A DNA stretch of 64,000 bases, taken from Daphnia pulex (Eukaryota; Arthropoda; Branchiopoda; Diplostraca; Daphniidae). Shown piece after piece: positions 22,965 through 35,800 of this stretch (positions within the stretch are counted from its first letter, which is position 1; the number at the start of each line of letters is the position of its first letter). The notes below the pieces were generated by a model that saw nothing but the letters and a program-made list of their open reading frames with translations, ran no database searches and was not told the DNA's origin. Position numbers and translations under genes: made by a program. The stretch is taken from positions 3,844,001 to 3,908,000 of the forward strand of contig NC_060026.1 of the NCBI RefSeq assembly GCF_021134715.1, given 5' to 3'.

Positions 22965-23625
22965 AACATAAAACAATTAGGAGAAATAATTTTTAAAGAA
23001 CAATGACTTATATGCTTAAGGGACTGGAGTGTGTAGTATAGATCAAGTGAATTCCCATGGCCTATATTATTACGGAAAAGTTTCAAATCTCCTTTTATTT
23101 TGGCTAGTCAACTGTGATTTCGAGTACATATAATAGAATTTCCCAATGCTTCTGTGATTTTTTTTTAAATATTCTAAATGGCATACACATTTTATCAGGA
23201 AAAGAAATACTTCAATGACACAAAAATCGTATTAAAAAACAAGAAATCATGTACGACAGGGTATGGTCTATGGACCATTTTTTATTTAATTTTCATTCGC
23301 TTTTTTCATCTGCTCATCCGGGCCAGACCTATAGAATTAGAGAAAGAGAGAATTCTTTATTTCCATATAGAATTCTATAGCTCTGGTTCTGTCTGGGCGC
23401 TCCGGTTTCCGGCCGCGGGCTCTGTGTACTCAGTTCGATATTTTTACCATTTTTCAGATCATGCAATGCAGCAAATTGTTAATTCGTCTGCAAATTTACC
23501 GTTGTATATTTGTAAAAATGTAAACATTGAGAAAAACTTTCTGTCAGTGGATTTACCGGAAATCCTTATAGAAATAAAAAATCTATTTCATTGCTTACAA
23601 TCAGTTCTTCTCATACAGCGCAATA
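22965..23625. other. ZYG11B 3' flank and SNRNP35 upstream region
   Basis: 661 bp. A plus-strand frame of 168 codons starts at an ATG at 23178 and runs through the start of SNRNP35 to 23684 in a different frame. It resembles no known protein, so I treat it as chance or as an upstream ORF. A small foldback repeat lies at 23323-23396. Confidence 0.4.
23323..23396. repeat. Small foldback sequence
   Basis: Nested inverted arms: ccagac + ctatagaatt (23323-23338) against aattctatag (23371-23380) and gtctgg (23391-23396). The size and palindromic design suggest a short MITE remnant or a hairpin in the 5' region of SNRNP35. Confidence 0.45.
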
Positions 23626-24548
23626 ATGGCGAATTGCTACAAAAAATGGTCCCCGTATGCAGAACATTACAATCCTATAGGTAGCCTATTACAGCAAACA
23701 AATTGTTTTATTGAATGAAATTAATAATGTGACAACTATTCAATATTATCTATCAGAGGTAGGAAGTAAAGATGGAAAAGATATTGAACCACACGATAAT
23801 GCAATTGTTAGAGCTTGCAATGCCTTGTACCATCCAAATCACCTTCTAACTAACAACCCACAAACAACATTATTTATTGGAAGACTAGATAAGAATGTAA
23901 CTGAAAAAGATTTAGAAGATGTAAGTTGTATTATATTGCACCTAGTTTATGATCACAGTATGACAAACCATTACACATTTTCAGGTGTTCATCAAGTATG
24001 GCAGATTAAAAAATGTAACTGTTGTACGAGATGTTGTTACTGGATACTCCAAAAGATATGGTTTTGTTGAATTTAAAAACAAACATGATTGCCACGAAGC
24101 AAGAAGTGAACTGCATCAAACAGTTTTAAAAGGGAAAAAAATATTAGTTGAATTTGAGTGTCAACATACTCTTCCTGGATGGATTCCTAGGAGGCTTGGT
24201 ATAATAGCAACATTTTATGTTTTCTACAATGAATTTACCTATTGTGTTAATTAATTTTTAGGTGGTGGCTTTGGTGGGAAGAAAGAATCTGGACAGTTGA
24301 GGTTTGGTTGTCTTGATAGACCCTGGAAGAGGCCAGTCCAAGTTGAGTTGAATTGTAGTAAAACACCAACCTGTGACACACATAAGCATGCCAATAAGTA
24401 TAGAACTGAATCCGAAAGACTACCTCAGAATCTGTATGAAACTAAAGATGGAAGACGAGACAAGTCCCGGTCATATTTGAACAGAAATCAGGCCAAGAGA
24501 TATGGTAGCGAAGATTCTTCAGAAAATCCGAAACGTCGAAAAACTTAA
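23626..24548 (+). CDS. SNRNP35: U11/U12 snRNP 35 kDa protein, 239 aa
   Basis: Exons 23626-23680, 23757-23920, 23985-24198, 24262-24548 (720 nt). A component of the U11/U12 di-snRNP, which recognises minor (U12-type) introns in the nucleus. The N-terminus reads WSPYAEHYNPI, then an EPHD motif as in the vertebrate protein. One RRM follows (about 55-133) with RNP2 LFIGRL (57-62) and RNP1 RYGFVEF (97-103). The diagnostic block after the RRM, GWIPRRLGGGFGGKKESGQL then RFG..DRPW, is nearly identical to the human protein. The tail is Arg/Lys/Ser-rich. Human length is 246, so the model is complete. The first intron is only 76 bp and was inferred because the frame otherwise stops; the join gives a family-like N-terminus. 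It converges with DIPK2A, 274 bp between stops. Confidence 0.95.
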
Positions 24549-24618
24549 TTTAAATGATTTAATGTTGAACTTTAACATCGGCGCGGTTGAAGTAAACAAT
24601 TCTTTTTTCTGATTTCAT

Positions 24619-24628
24619 TTTATTTATT
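24619..24628 (-). terminator. Poly(A) signals of DIPK2A (minus strand)
   Basis: Two overlapping TTTATT motifs on the plus strand (AATAAA on the minus), about 200 bp beyond the DIPK2A stop. They lie upstream of the SNRNP35 signals, so the two 3' UTRs would overlap by roughly 100-130 bp. Confidence 0.4.
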
Positions 24629-24708
24629 TTTTTAACTTTTGTTAGAAAAAATTTTTTATGGCAAAAGTCTATTATTGGCGACTAGTAAAACTAGATAGGG
24701 AATGAAGG

Positions 24709-24727
24709 AATAAATTTTATGAATAAA
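24709..24727 (+). terminator. Poly(A) signals of SNRNP35
   Basis: Two AATAAA hexamers at 24709-24714 and 24722-24727, about 160-175 bp after the SNRNP35 stop. They lie only about 100 bp short of the stop codon of the opposing DIPK2A gene. Confidence 0.5.
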
Positions 24728-24822
24728 CAGTAAAATGTAATGTACGGAACTTTGATAGTAAAGAAAGAACTAAGATAGACGTTATTGAGGTAGTAGTTCG
24801 AGATCACGCATATCCCCAGAAA

Positions 24823-26644
24823 TTACATATCCGCCAAAATTTCTTGGTAAATCGAAATGAGATTTTCAGCCGCACTCTTCCTCACTCCAGGAATTGTAGA
24901 GGAATAGCAATCAGTTTGATACACTGGGATAAGAGGGAAACGTTTCAAAATCTTTTCAGGTAAACCATTTGCCAATCCAAAACTGTCCAATGGTGAGAAC
25001 AGTTCTCGACAGACAGCAAAGAAATTATGGTCGTTATGAAGCCGATTGCACATATCTTGCTCGCTGTAGCTCATACAATGTGGATCGGAAGGCAGATGTT
25101 CACAACCGGCATTATCACTCGCATAAGGTACATCAAAATTTTCGGGTCGGTCTGTCATTGAAGGAAAATTTTAAAGAAAAGTTATCATGTTTTATGCTAC
25201 GGAATTACCTGTTCGAATTTTTTCTAAATCAACCATCACAATATTTTCACCGTCTACGATCTTCAGAGTTCCATCAGAGCCCACAGCAGTATTAAATAGG
25301 CTAAGGTCGGTGAGATACAGTCTAAAATCAGCAGCTCCATTAGTGAATTTATCAGCGATGATAAGCAGTTGCAAAGCAGCATTAATTCGTTCTTTCCAGG
25401 AGGCCTGGGGAAGCCACTGTGCTAGGTTTGGCCCGACATATTCTTCTACTACTACTCGACCGCACGCCCCATAGTAGATAGGAAAAGGCCATCCTTCCTT
25501 GGCCGGAAACGTCTAAGAACGACATTATTTGCCAAGTTAAATCAACAATAAATCATTGAATAAAGCAAACAAATAAAATGTGTTCAATCAAATTATTGGT
25601 AAGTACAAATTTGTTGAATGCTTACTTGAAAAATTAACGGCTCCGAATTAAGTAATAATAATGTCATTAGGTTATACAGACATGTTAGTCTGTAAAGCCC
25701 AAAATTATTCTTAACGAATTCATTTTCGATGTAATTCAGTTTACGTTGAGATGGGCACATGAGCATGTCACTTCCTCTAAAACGACCAATAGAAGGCTGC
25801 AAATCATTACTACTAATATCTTGGGAGGAAGGATCAAAAACTCGTAAACGGTGAACAAGAGTGCTGCCATTCCCTTCGAAATCCTTAACACAATCAAGCC
25901 ACACATTTTGCTGGGTGTAGGGGCGTACAGCTGCTGACACACTGACTTGTTGAATAGGATTATTTAGAAGTCCTACAGATTGTTGTAGAATGTGGTGATC
26001 AAGCTGTTCAAGCTGAGGATCATGTCCAAGCTTTTTCAGAACAACCTGCACAATCAATAAAAACACCAATATCACTTTCCCTTCATTTACCCTCAAGTTT
26101 TGCCACTGACAAAAATGGTGTCTTCTTTTGCAAAACATTCGAAAATAAAAAAATCCACAAATTTTTGAATAATTTAAAAGTGAAAAAGCCTTTTATAACT
26201 TACATGTTTATCCTTGAAGGTAGCAAAATAAACATTCTTTGTATTAAGCAATTGAGCTGCTTTAAATCTAGACCAAGTTTCTGGCACAATATCACCCATC
26301 AAGAAAGCGGGACATAACATAACTCCATAGCAAGCAGGACATTTTTTTAATTCAAGAAACTTTTCATCTGCTACATTCAAATATATTGGAATGGCTGATC
26401 TAAGAAGAGCAGTTGAGAAAACACCCAGAGTAACTACCCACACTAATAACGGTTTCATTCTCGAGCGAGATTTTATGTTTGGATATTTCAATATGCCCTC
26501 TTCACTATCTAATAGTTGTTGTTTTCCAACAATTTCGAAACTAAACTTTTCTTTAAATAACTGGGATTTTAAACGCATATTCAACGTTGAGCTAAAATTC
26601 TCAGAATCTAAATCACTTCGTCTTCTTCTCATGTCCATGTCCAT
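24823..26644 (-). CDS. DIPK2A: DIPK2A-like secretory-pathway kinase-fold protein (deleted in autism 1), 497 aa
   Basis: Exons on the minus strand: 26644-26204, 26045-25626, 25512-25209, 25151-24823 (1494 nt). The DIPK/FAM69 family are Golgi or secreted proteins with a divergent kinase fold; the vertebrate DIPK2A product (HASF) is a secreted survival factor. A hydrophobic anchor or late signal sequence lies at residues 65-87. It is followed by the family signature KCPACYG (101-107), LLNTKNVYFA, VVLKKLG (the beta-3-like lysines) and a DPQLEQLDHHI helix. A conserved CPS block, EGWPFPIYYGACGR, and IVDGENIVMVD (DFG-equivalent region) come next, then a Cys-rich C-terminus including CHxxxxAVC-like HNFFAVC. 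The 64 residues before the anchor are long; translation could instead begin at the downstream ATG just before it (residue 63). It is head-to-head with importin alpha. Confidence 0.9.
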
Positions 26645-27035
26645 GTCTTGTTTTGATATTGTTGATAAATTTCTAAAACCTATTGCCAGTTTGGGAAAAT
26701 ATTTACACCTTGTTGCCGCTAACTGAGTGTGATCTCAAAAAATGTTTAACTTATTCGTTAAAATTAAGGAGTATTTTTATCTTTAAATTTAAATTTAAAT
26801 TCATTAATTTTCACTCCATAAAATGTTTGATTATCTGATTTTAAAGAAATGTCAACTTACTATTAGTATGCAATTTTGGCCGACAGATAGCACTTGTGTT
26901 TCACCCATGATGATGGCGATGGATTTTGTGTGTTGAAAGTTTTGTCTTGGGTTTTATTATACATCATAACTTGTTATAAAATCTTTTGGAAGTGGGTGTG
27001 GAACTATTTTCAAGTTTTGTGTACTGAATCAAGTC
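26645..27035. promoter_or_regulatory. Shared divergent promoter interval, DIPK2A (left) and importin alpha (right)
   Basis: Only 391 bp separate the two start codons, which point away from each other. The interval must carry both leaders and promoters. No TATA box is obvious on either strand, as is common for housekeeping bidirectional promoters. Confidence 0.6.
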
Positions 27036-29692
27036 ATGGCGTCACACGATAATAATGCGAAAGGACGTTTGCAGACTTACAAGAATCAGGGCAAAGACGT
27101 GGAGGTAAGGCCGATGACACAATTAAGTTTCTTTTAGGTCTTGTGTTTGTATCGTCGAATATGGCTCTGTTATCGAGGTTCAACTTATGTGTAATTAAAT
27201 GATGCTTTTATATTTACAGGAGATGAGAAGAAGAAGGAATGAAGTTACAGTAGAACTGAGGAAAAACAAGAGGGAGGAAACTCTTCTCAAGAAACGAAAT
27301 GTGCCTAACACTGACTCTACAGGTACACTTTAGCATTGTTTGTTAGAATATTTATATTGATGTAGAGACAAAATCTTTTTTGTTATGGGAAAGCTGATGT
27401 TGACTTTTCACTCGTTTACTTTTGTAGTGTTTACACGACTCATCTGTTTTTTCGAGTTTAATGTTCTTTGCTTGTTTTTAATAAAATTGCTAGATGAATT
27501 TAGACAATTTACACTTACAATTAGATCTAAAAAATTAACATCATTGAAATTAAATACATGGGAAATGAGTGTTGTAACTGAACAATTTAACTATTTTACA
27601 TCATGACTAATTCATTCATTCAAAATTACATAATCATGTATCTCAATGCCAATAGATGAGGATGAAGCAGAAAGAGGCCTTTCGTTAGCGGGCTTAGAAC
27701 AGATTGTTGCTAATGCATCAAGTCCTGATCCTGATATCCAATTAGCAGCCGTGCAAGCTGCTCGAAAGCTCCTGTCTTCGGATCGTAATCCACCCATTGA
27801 TGCGCTCATTCAAAGCGGAGTTCTACCAGTATTTGTTAAATGCTTAGAACGCCAAGACAAGTATGACATCGCAAAACGAACATATTCTCGAAAGAAAGAC
27901 CTCTAAAGTATAACTGTAATATTTTATTATTTTAGTGCCGCTCTCCAGTTTGAAGCAGCTTGGGCTTTAACCAATATTGCTTCTGGAACATCTGCCCAAA
28001 CTCAAGTATGTGACATAAAAATCCAGTACGTCAGTTAGAAACTTAAAATAAAAATTACACTTATTTTTAATGAATAGGCGGTTGTGGAGGCGAACGCAGT
28101 TCCCCTGTTTCTGATGCTTCTCCACTCACCTCATCCAAATGTGTGCGAACAGGCCGTTTGGGCACTGGGAAACATAATAGGCGACGGCCCACATTTGCGA
28201 GACTATGTTATAAGTCTGGGTGTCGTACCAATCTTACTGGGTTTCGTGACAGACACAATACCCATTAGCTTCCTTCGTAATGTGGCATGGGTTATCGTGA
28301 ACCTCTGTCGCAATAAAGATCCCCCTCCTCATGTTGACACTATTCGTGAACTGCTGCCGGCTCTTAATACCCTGATCCATCATACCGACACCAATGTAAG
28401 ATCAAATAATCAGTGGAATTCCGTAACTGGCAAATTCAAATCTTTAATTTCTACACGCAGATTTTGGTCGACACAGTTTGGGCACTTAGTTACTTGACCG
28501 ACGGAGGGAACGAGCAAATTCAGATGGTTATCGATAATGGTGTGGTGCCAAGCTTGGTGCCTCTTCTTTCTCATAAAGATGTCAAGGTAATTGCTACTTT
28601 ACGCCTAGTCTGGCATTCGATTTTATTTTCTTCAATGGTATAATTGTAATTTTAAAATTCTAGGTTCAAACAGCTGCATTGAGAGCTGTGGGCAACATAG
28701 TCACAGGTACCGATGCACAAACTCAATGCGTCCTGAATTGCGACGCGCTGGCTCATTTTCAGACTCTATTGAATCACCATAAAGAGAAAATTAACAAGGT
28801 AACCAATATTATTATTATTATTTTGTACTTTATTTTTCCAATACTTTTACCATTTTGTGATTTTTCTCTACTAGGAAGCTTTGTGGTTCCTTTCGAACGT
28901 AACAGCAGGAAATCAACAACAAGTTCAAGCTGTTATTGATGCTGGGCTAGTTCCACTGATAGTCCAACATTTGTCAAGGGTAAACTTATTTCACTCAAGT
29001 TATTATTTTTGTTATTGATGATCATTTGTTCTGTTTTTTTAATGGCGTGTTTTCAGGGAGAATTTCAAACACAAAAGGAAGCTGCATGGGCTGTAACTAA
29101 TCTGACGATCAGTGGACGAAAACAGCAAGTGGCTTATCTAGTTCAGTGTGGTGTTATTTCTCCTTTCTGTCATCTCTTATCATGTAAAGATCCCCAGGTA
29201 AAACTTGATTTTTAAATTTTATATGTATCAATACTAACCGGTATTTTAATGCATTTCAGGTTATTCAAGTTGTTTTGGACGGCATTTCGAACGTTCTGCG
29301 CATGGCTGCACCGGGTCAGGAAAGAGATTCCGTTGCGACTTTGATAGAAGAGTGCGGAGGTATTGTGAAGTTACATAAATATCACTATACATAATTGGCA
29401 TATTTACATATAAGATGATAACATATTCTCCTATAATTTTAGGGCTAGATAAGATCGAGACTTTGCAAAATCACGAAAACGTTGACATTTATAAACTTGC
29501 TTATGATATCATTGAGCAGTACTTCTCCGAAGAGGTATGGAAACTTTAAATATCTTGATTTGGATTAGGTCATGTAACAATATACTTCATTTGTAGGTGG
29601 CGGAGGATCCGAATCTTGTTCCAGAAGCTAGTGAGGACGGGTTTCAATTTGATGCTAATCCCGGTGTCCCTAAAGAAGGATTCCAATTCTAA
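27036..29692 (+). CDS. KPNA4: Importin subunit alpha-3 type (karyopherin alpha), 519 aa
   Basis: Twelve exons: 27036-27104, 27220-27322, 27656-27860, 27936-28005, 28078-28395, 28461-28586, 28664-28798, 28875-28979, 29057-29197, 29260-29359, 29443-29534, 29597-29692 (1560 nt). The adaptor binds classical nuclear localisation signals and importin beta for import into the nucleus. The N-terminal importin-beta-binding region contains the basic [19 protein letters not shown] stretch. Ten armadillo repeats follow, with family landmarks [81 protein letters not shown] and [16 protein letters not shown]. The NLS-binding Trp/Asn pairs are intact. The acidic C-terminus ends GFQF, as in KPNA3/4. Length matches the vertebrate KPNA4 (521). 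It shares a divergent promoter interval with DIPK2A. Confidence 0.96.
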
Positions 29693-32600
29693 ATCAATGG
29701 TAGTGGAGTATCTAAACAAGAATGGAGTAAAATTTCGGAAAACGATCGAAGGAATTATGGGAGAACTGTTCTTTTGCCAATTTAGAATGGACACCTGTTG
29801 TGTTTTCCTCAATAATCTTATTTTTGGTTCTATTCTTTCCAAGTCACTTAACTTCAACAGCTTCCCCAACAGTTAACTAGTTCTCTTAGATTCAATCATG
29901 CCAAGTGACAATTTTTTTTTTTTTTTCAATCAATCCTGGTTTATACCGCATCTTGCGCCTCTTTCGGACAACTCCTCTGTCTGCATTACTGCAATACACT
30001 AAGTTGTTGCTGTACAGAATTTTGGTGGAGAAAAATGTTTTGTGATTTAGGTTTTCATTTCATCTAATAAACATTTCATTCAAAGCTAATACAGGATGCT
30101 CTAATTATTTTTCTTATTTCGATCGTGACTACTCCGATGAGAATGTTCATTCTAAAATTTTTTGTTGAATTTGTAGTCTTCGACGTTCTTGTAAATTTAA
30201 AGATAGTCAGCTTTGTTTTGGTTGTCGCTTATTTATTGATTTATTAATTTAATAAAGAAATCGTCATTTTCGACTTTCGTTTACAATACTACGACTTATC
30301 GAGCGATTCAGAAAGCAGTAAAAGTATTCAAATAAATAAATATGTTAGAAAGGACGGGTTAAACAAGTTCTACATTTTGGTGGCTGAAGTTACAAAACCA
30401 GTTATTTTTGAATATTATCGACAATCGTATCAAAGCTGTAGATATATGAGGAGAAACGAGAGAAAGCAAATAGTTTTCACTTGAATGTAAAGCTGCTATT
30501 CCTGATGATGATTTAAGGAGCTAGACCAACATTTAAATTGTTAATTTTTATAAAATAAAATATAAGCATTTATTTTTTTTTTTTTATTGAAGATTGTGTC
30601 TTTATATATTCATGTGTTCATACCATCTGGTGGTGGTGGGTTTAATGTTGAGTTTAATTAACCCTAGGTGGCTTTCTGTAATGACTAATGACATTGTTTA
30701 GCCTTTTTTAAAAAAATGTAACCTTGCTTTTGTCCTGGTGGCAGACGATGGCAGTCAGTTACTTTCGTGTAGTGATTAGTGAACCCTGTCCGACCTAGTT
30801 TGGCATTTAACCATGTTTTCCTTGATGCAGTGCTGTGGGTGCTGTTGTTGATAATAAAACCCTAGCTTGTCACCGACACTGACAATTCATCGTTTCGTGC
30901 GTGTTGATTCTTGTGTCAAAGGAGTCAGCTGAGTGAGTGATTTTTCTGGTGTGACCTCGCTTCAAGTGATTTTGGCTAGAAGAACTAATAACCCACTCGT
31001 AACAAAATGGAGTACTGGTGTTGCAGAGTTCTGAATCCCGATTGAAGGTAGGCAAATACATAAGTTAAGATTACTGCGTCTGAACTTTATAGCTTCCAAA
31101 TCTCTACTTCAACAACCAGTTTTACAAAGAAGATTTGTTTATTTATTGAAATTGGCTATTTGGCTTCATTCGTTCCATACATGGGTAAGAAAGAAAGCCA
31201 TCGAAAACTGGTGTTCCGATAGTAAAAAAGTGAAGATCGCAATTCAAGAAAAAATTGGCATTTGAACAATTCCAACGCTTTCTTCTCGTGATTATGATGA
31301 CTGAACTGCTGTAATTACAGTTGACATTTTTTTACGGCCAAGTTGTGACGAAATTTGCTTTCGCGCCAGCAATAATAAGCTTATTTTTATGAAAAAGCAC
31401 TCTCTCGAATCTCTGTGTACCTATACGAACAAAAAAATTTCAAAACTTTCACTGAAAGAAAGAAGAACTTTTTCTTGGGACATCGCGGAATCCTGTTCGT
31501 TCGTGCGCATCTCAATAACACACGACTATGGCGTACCGGTATTCTGTGTCGTACCCAAAGTAGGATAGACGTAAAAATTAGGTTTAACCACTTGTCCTTA
31601 ATGAGTTCATTTTTGCGAATGTGGTTAACATTTAACTTTGCATTCTGTTGTTACATTCTAATATCCACCGTTCCGTTCTAATTCTAGAAAAGTTGAAAAC
31701 TGTGAAAACAAATAACAAATCTGTAGGATGAAGTTGCGTTTAACTTAAACTGGAGAAATTTGATTGAGAAAAGGAAAAAGTAAAGGATTTTAAAGAAAAG
31801 GTGCCTTATTTTACGAATGGAATTTGTATTTTCTCAGCGGAGGCGTGATACAGAAATGCGCAATTTACGGCAAATTACGACGCGGTGAACACTCGGCGGT
31901 GGCTTATTGTTAAATTAGGTCCCGGATTCCTGCAAACTAAGGCGTCGCTAGGAGAAAGTACTATTTGTTGAGTCGAATAGAAGCACTTTGAATCGAACCA
32001 AAGTTCTGAGTTTTCTCGCCAAAACACCGTCAAAAGCTTAAGTGTACCTGACCAATTGTTTGGTTATTTTCGGTAAATTTATGGTATTCTCATCAAAAAG
32101 GATTGCCTGTATGTCATACCGTTTACTGGTTTATAAATTGATAAAATGCAGTTGTATATTTTCAGTTTACAACGTCCAACAATCGTAAATATCTAGTACA
32201 AATGCTCATACAATAGTTTATTTGAAAGCATTCGTTATTCATTTTCTGCCACCTTTTCCGATTCATTTTAAAAGTAGTGCGCTTATTTTTGGTCAAAATC
32301 AAGGCATGATTCAAAAATAATAACTTGAGCTACTCACCTTAATAGTTGTCTCGATAGGAAAAGTAGGCCTAGAAAAATATAAGCAGGAGATAGTTTAGAC
32401 TCAACGTCCGACCGTTAAAATACCCGCGAGCGAGAAAGTGGTATATTTTCAATTCAGTTTTCTCTTCCACTCTCTCTTTTTCGTAGATTCTTTCACACCG
32501 AGCGCCCGAAAAGTTCCAGGTTTGCTGTTGACCTGAATGTTGGATCGCCTATAGTAGTAGTAGTAGTATACGTAGTCTAGCTCAGTTTTCTTTGTCTGTC

Positions 32601-32829
32601 TTGCGCCTTCCGTTCTCTCTTTTCTCCAGCGACCATCCACGAAATGTTGGACGGCACGCACAAGCGATCCGACAGCTGAAAGAGATACACGTCGCTTTCA
32701 TCGGAGTGTCGTCCCATAAGCTGATTGGCGTGTTTGCTCTGCTACAAGTGTTTAAATTCAACCCACGTGAACTATAATCGGATCCCATATCGTTTGTTTG
32801 TTTGTTTGTTTTTAAGTGTCGAAAGGAAA
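29693..32829. other. Importin alpha 3' UTR and upstream region of ABCH gene 2
   Basis: About 3.1 kb without a supportable gene. The first 400 bp are 3' UTR. A T-run lies near 30573-30587. Near 32416-32459 there is a weak TATA-like ttaaaatac about 40 bp before an arthropod-type initiator, TCAGTT (32454-32459). This would give the ABC transcript a leader of roughly 370 nt, but the match is not strong. Confidence 0.4.
30066..30071 (+). terminator. Poly(A) signal of importin alpha
   Basis: AATAAA 374 bp after the stop, the most plausible of several; the sequence before it reads as 3' UTR. Confidence 0.4.
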
Positions 32830-35800
32830 ATGATGGCGGAATCGTCACCTACAATTGACGAGAGTGTCGTTCATCCAATAGAATCCGGTGGTGAAACGGC
32901 CGTTTATGTTCGCAATGCTTGCAAAAGCTTTGGCGTCGGCAAGCGTCGCGCGACAGTTTTGCGGAACCTGGATATGAATGTCAAGAAAGGAACCATGTAA
33001 AAATCACAACTCTTGTACTTATTTAACTTTCTATTGTTCATGCGAAATCGATTTTTAATAACTTGTCATCAGTGATTATCATTTGTCCATCGCATAATTC
33101 ATGTGGTTGATTGAACGGTCTATACGATCCATCAACTTACATTTGGGATTATTCGCGTGTCTAATCTTTTAGTCTGTGTGGAAAGTAAATTCCGCGAATG
33201 AAACAGCATGGAATTTTTTAGAAAAGGGAATGTTGAAATAAGAAAACGAGCCGCATGAAATCTGCTATATACCTTCACGCCCGGAAGGGCCTTTGTAAAC
33301 GTGATACGTCTTCTTGTCTAGAGCGATTTTTATTTAGAAACCGCAATGGGCACGCCATTAAGATAAGAGCCTGTTCTCAATCGGGTTTTGCCCCGTCAAG
33401 TAGCTAGCCTTAACCAAAATCAAAGAAGCACAAACTTTAATCCAATTTTATTCTGCGTTTGATTATAGATACGGATTGCTGGGAGCCAGCGGTTGCGGTA
33501 AGACGACTCTACTCAGCTGCATCGTTGGCCGGCGCAGTTTGGACTGCGGAGACGTGCTGGTCCTTGGCGGTGAGCCGGGCTCGCCCGACAGCGGAATTCC
33601 CGGTCCACGGGTCGGTTACATGCCGCAAGAATTGGCTCTGTACGGCGATTTTACCATCAAGGAGACGCTAGAATATTTTGGCCGCATTTACAATCTGTCT
33701 CCTGAATTCGTCAAATCTCAAATGGAGTTTATCTTTAAATTACTGGATTTACCCCCTGGCCATCGTTATGTCAAGACCCTGAGTGGTGGCCAGCAACGAC
33801 GTGTTTCATTCGCCGTGGCTTTGTTCCACGAACCGGAATTGCTCATCCTGGATGAACCGACGGTCGGTGTTGATCCTATGCTCAGAAAAAGGTCAGTCCA
33901 ACACTTGAGTATCTCTCACAAGGAAGAAACTTTCTCTTCGAACCCTATTGGCCTCCGGCAGTGATGGGAAAAGTTGCCGAACGCGATTAGGTTGTTCTGT
34001 TCTGTTTCTCGTTACCATCGTATGACTAACCCCCCTCAAAAAACAAAAAAACACTTTCTTGTTTTTGCCAACTATTTGCAGCATTTGGAACCATTTAGTT
34101 CGGTTGAGTACCGACCACGGCAGAACGGTCATCATCACTACACACTACATTGAAGAAGCACGACAGGCTGGCACGGTATGACAGTCAAATAAGTCAAGGG
34201 AAAATGTCAACTTTCCATTTCATAGCTTGTATTACTTTTTTTCCCTTTCTTTCAGATTGGTCTCATGAGATCCGGTCATCTACTAGCCGAAGAATCACCG
34301 CAAAATCTACTGGCTAATCACGGACTCCGCACGCTGGAAGAAGTGTTTCTCAAATTAAGCAGAACCGAGCGGGCGAAGAAACACGGTGCTCTGACAGCCT
34401 CCGGCCGCGCTGTTCGTCCGGCAGATCCGTCACAACCAGAAGATCGGGGTCATGATAATCCAGCCTTCATTTGTACGGCAGACAATCCAGATGCCACGAG
34501 TACGGCCACCCCAAATAACAGGATCAACATTTCCGTCGTGAGTTGAGGATAAATTGAGGATATCAGGGCAATCATCAAAGTTCGTTTGAAAACATTTTGC
34601 AAATCATGTTTTCAGACTAGTATCTAAAAAAGAATGTGGCCTAGATAATGACAGCTTCATTTTTCTTCTCGCGCTCTAGTCCGCCCCGAGTAACCAATAT
34701 TGGAAGAATTCCAAGTCCGTTATTCCGCGAGCCAATGAGGATGGCATCGTCGGTTTAACATTCAGCCCGTCGCGTGAAAACCTGGAAGAGACGACGAGGA
34801 ACAGACATGCAGTTCGAAGATTCAACGACTCAAATGTCAACTCACCGACAGAAAATTCCGACGCTGCTCCGTTCGATTCCGGAGAAGTTATAAGTAGAGA
34901 TAATGGATTGATGAAAACTGGTGACAGGTCAACTCCCAGCTGTAGTAGCGCCAGCAGCAGTTGCGGTAGCAGTACAGAGGTCAGCAGCCGGCCCAAAAAG
35001 AAGCGCGGTAGCCGAACTTTTACTTTATCGATGCCCTCAGCTCATCGAACAGCGGCTCTCATCCGCAAAAATTTCTTGATCACCCTACGCAATATTGGGT
35101 AATAAAAGCTATAATTCCATCTTGTGCCATTTTGAATGGAGGTTTTAATTGAAATTATTTGTGCAGGATGTTTGCCTTTGTATTCCTCATGCCTGGGTTA
35201 CAGTCCACACTTTTCTGTTTGGCGATTGGTCGTGATCCGACTGGCCTTAAAATGGCCGTCGTCAATGAAGAACTAGACCCGAGTGTAGGCCGGGTCTGTA
35301 ATTACACTACTGATTGCACCTATTCCATGTTTAGTTGTCGGTATCTAAGATTTTTAGATAATACAACAATCGTACAGGTAATTTTTGTTTAGGTTGACCA
35401 TGAATCAAAATCGTGATTGGTGTAATATAAAAAGGCTTTGTTTGTTGCATTTTTCAGATCCCGTATCAAAGTCTGTCGGATGCACTGGATGCAACGTTAC
35501 AAGGGACAGTGTGGGGAGTTATTCATTTCGGTCACAATTTCACCGAGGAGCTGCTGGAACGGCAAATTGACGGCAATGCCGTCGATAAAGAAACTATTCA
35601 GGCTAGCCGAATTGGCATAACTCTTGATTGGTCGAGTAAGTAACTTTATATTTTTCATTTTCCAAATTGATTGTGATTAAACTTAACGGTTCTTATCATA
35701 ATAAATAGATGAACAAATTGCCTTGACTCTGCAACATCGTCTCGTTGGTGGTTTCAACGATTTTAACCGCAATCTAGTGACAGCTTGTGACTATCAGCCA

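Noticed and set aside
24786..24800. tgaggtagtagtt, matching the first 13 bases of let-7-family miRNAs, on the plus strand
   Set aside because: It lies in the 3' UTR region of the opposing DIPK2A gene and neither flank can fold into a precursor hairpin. The match stops after 13 bases.
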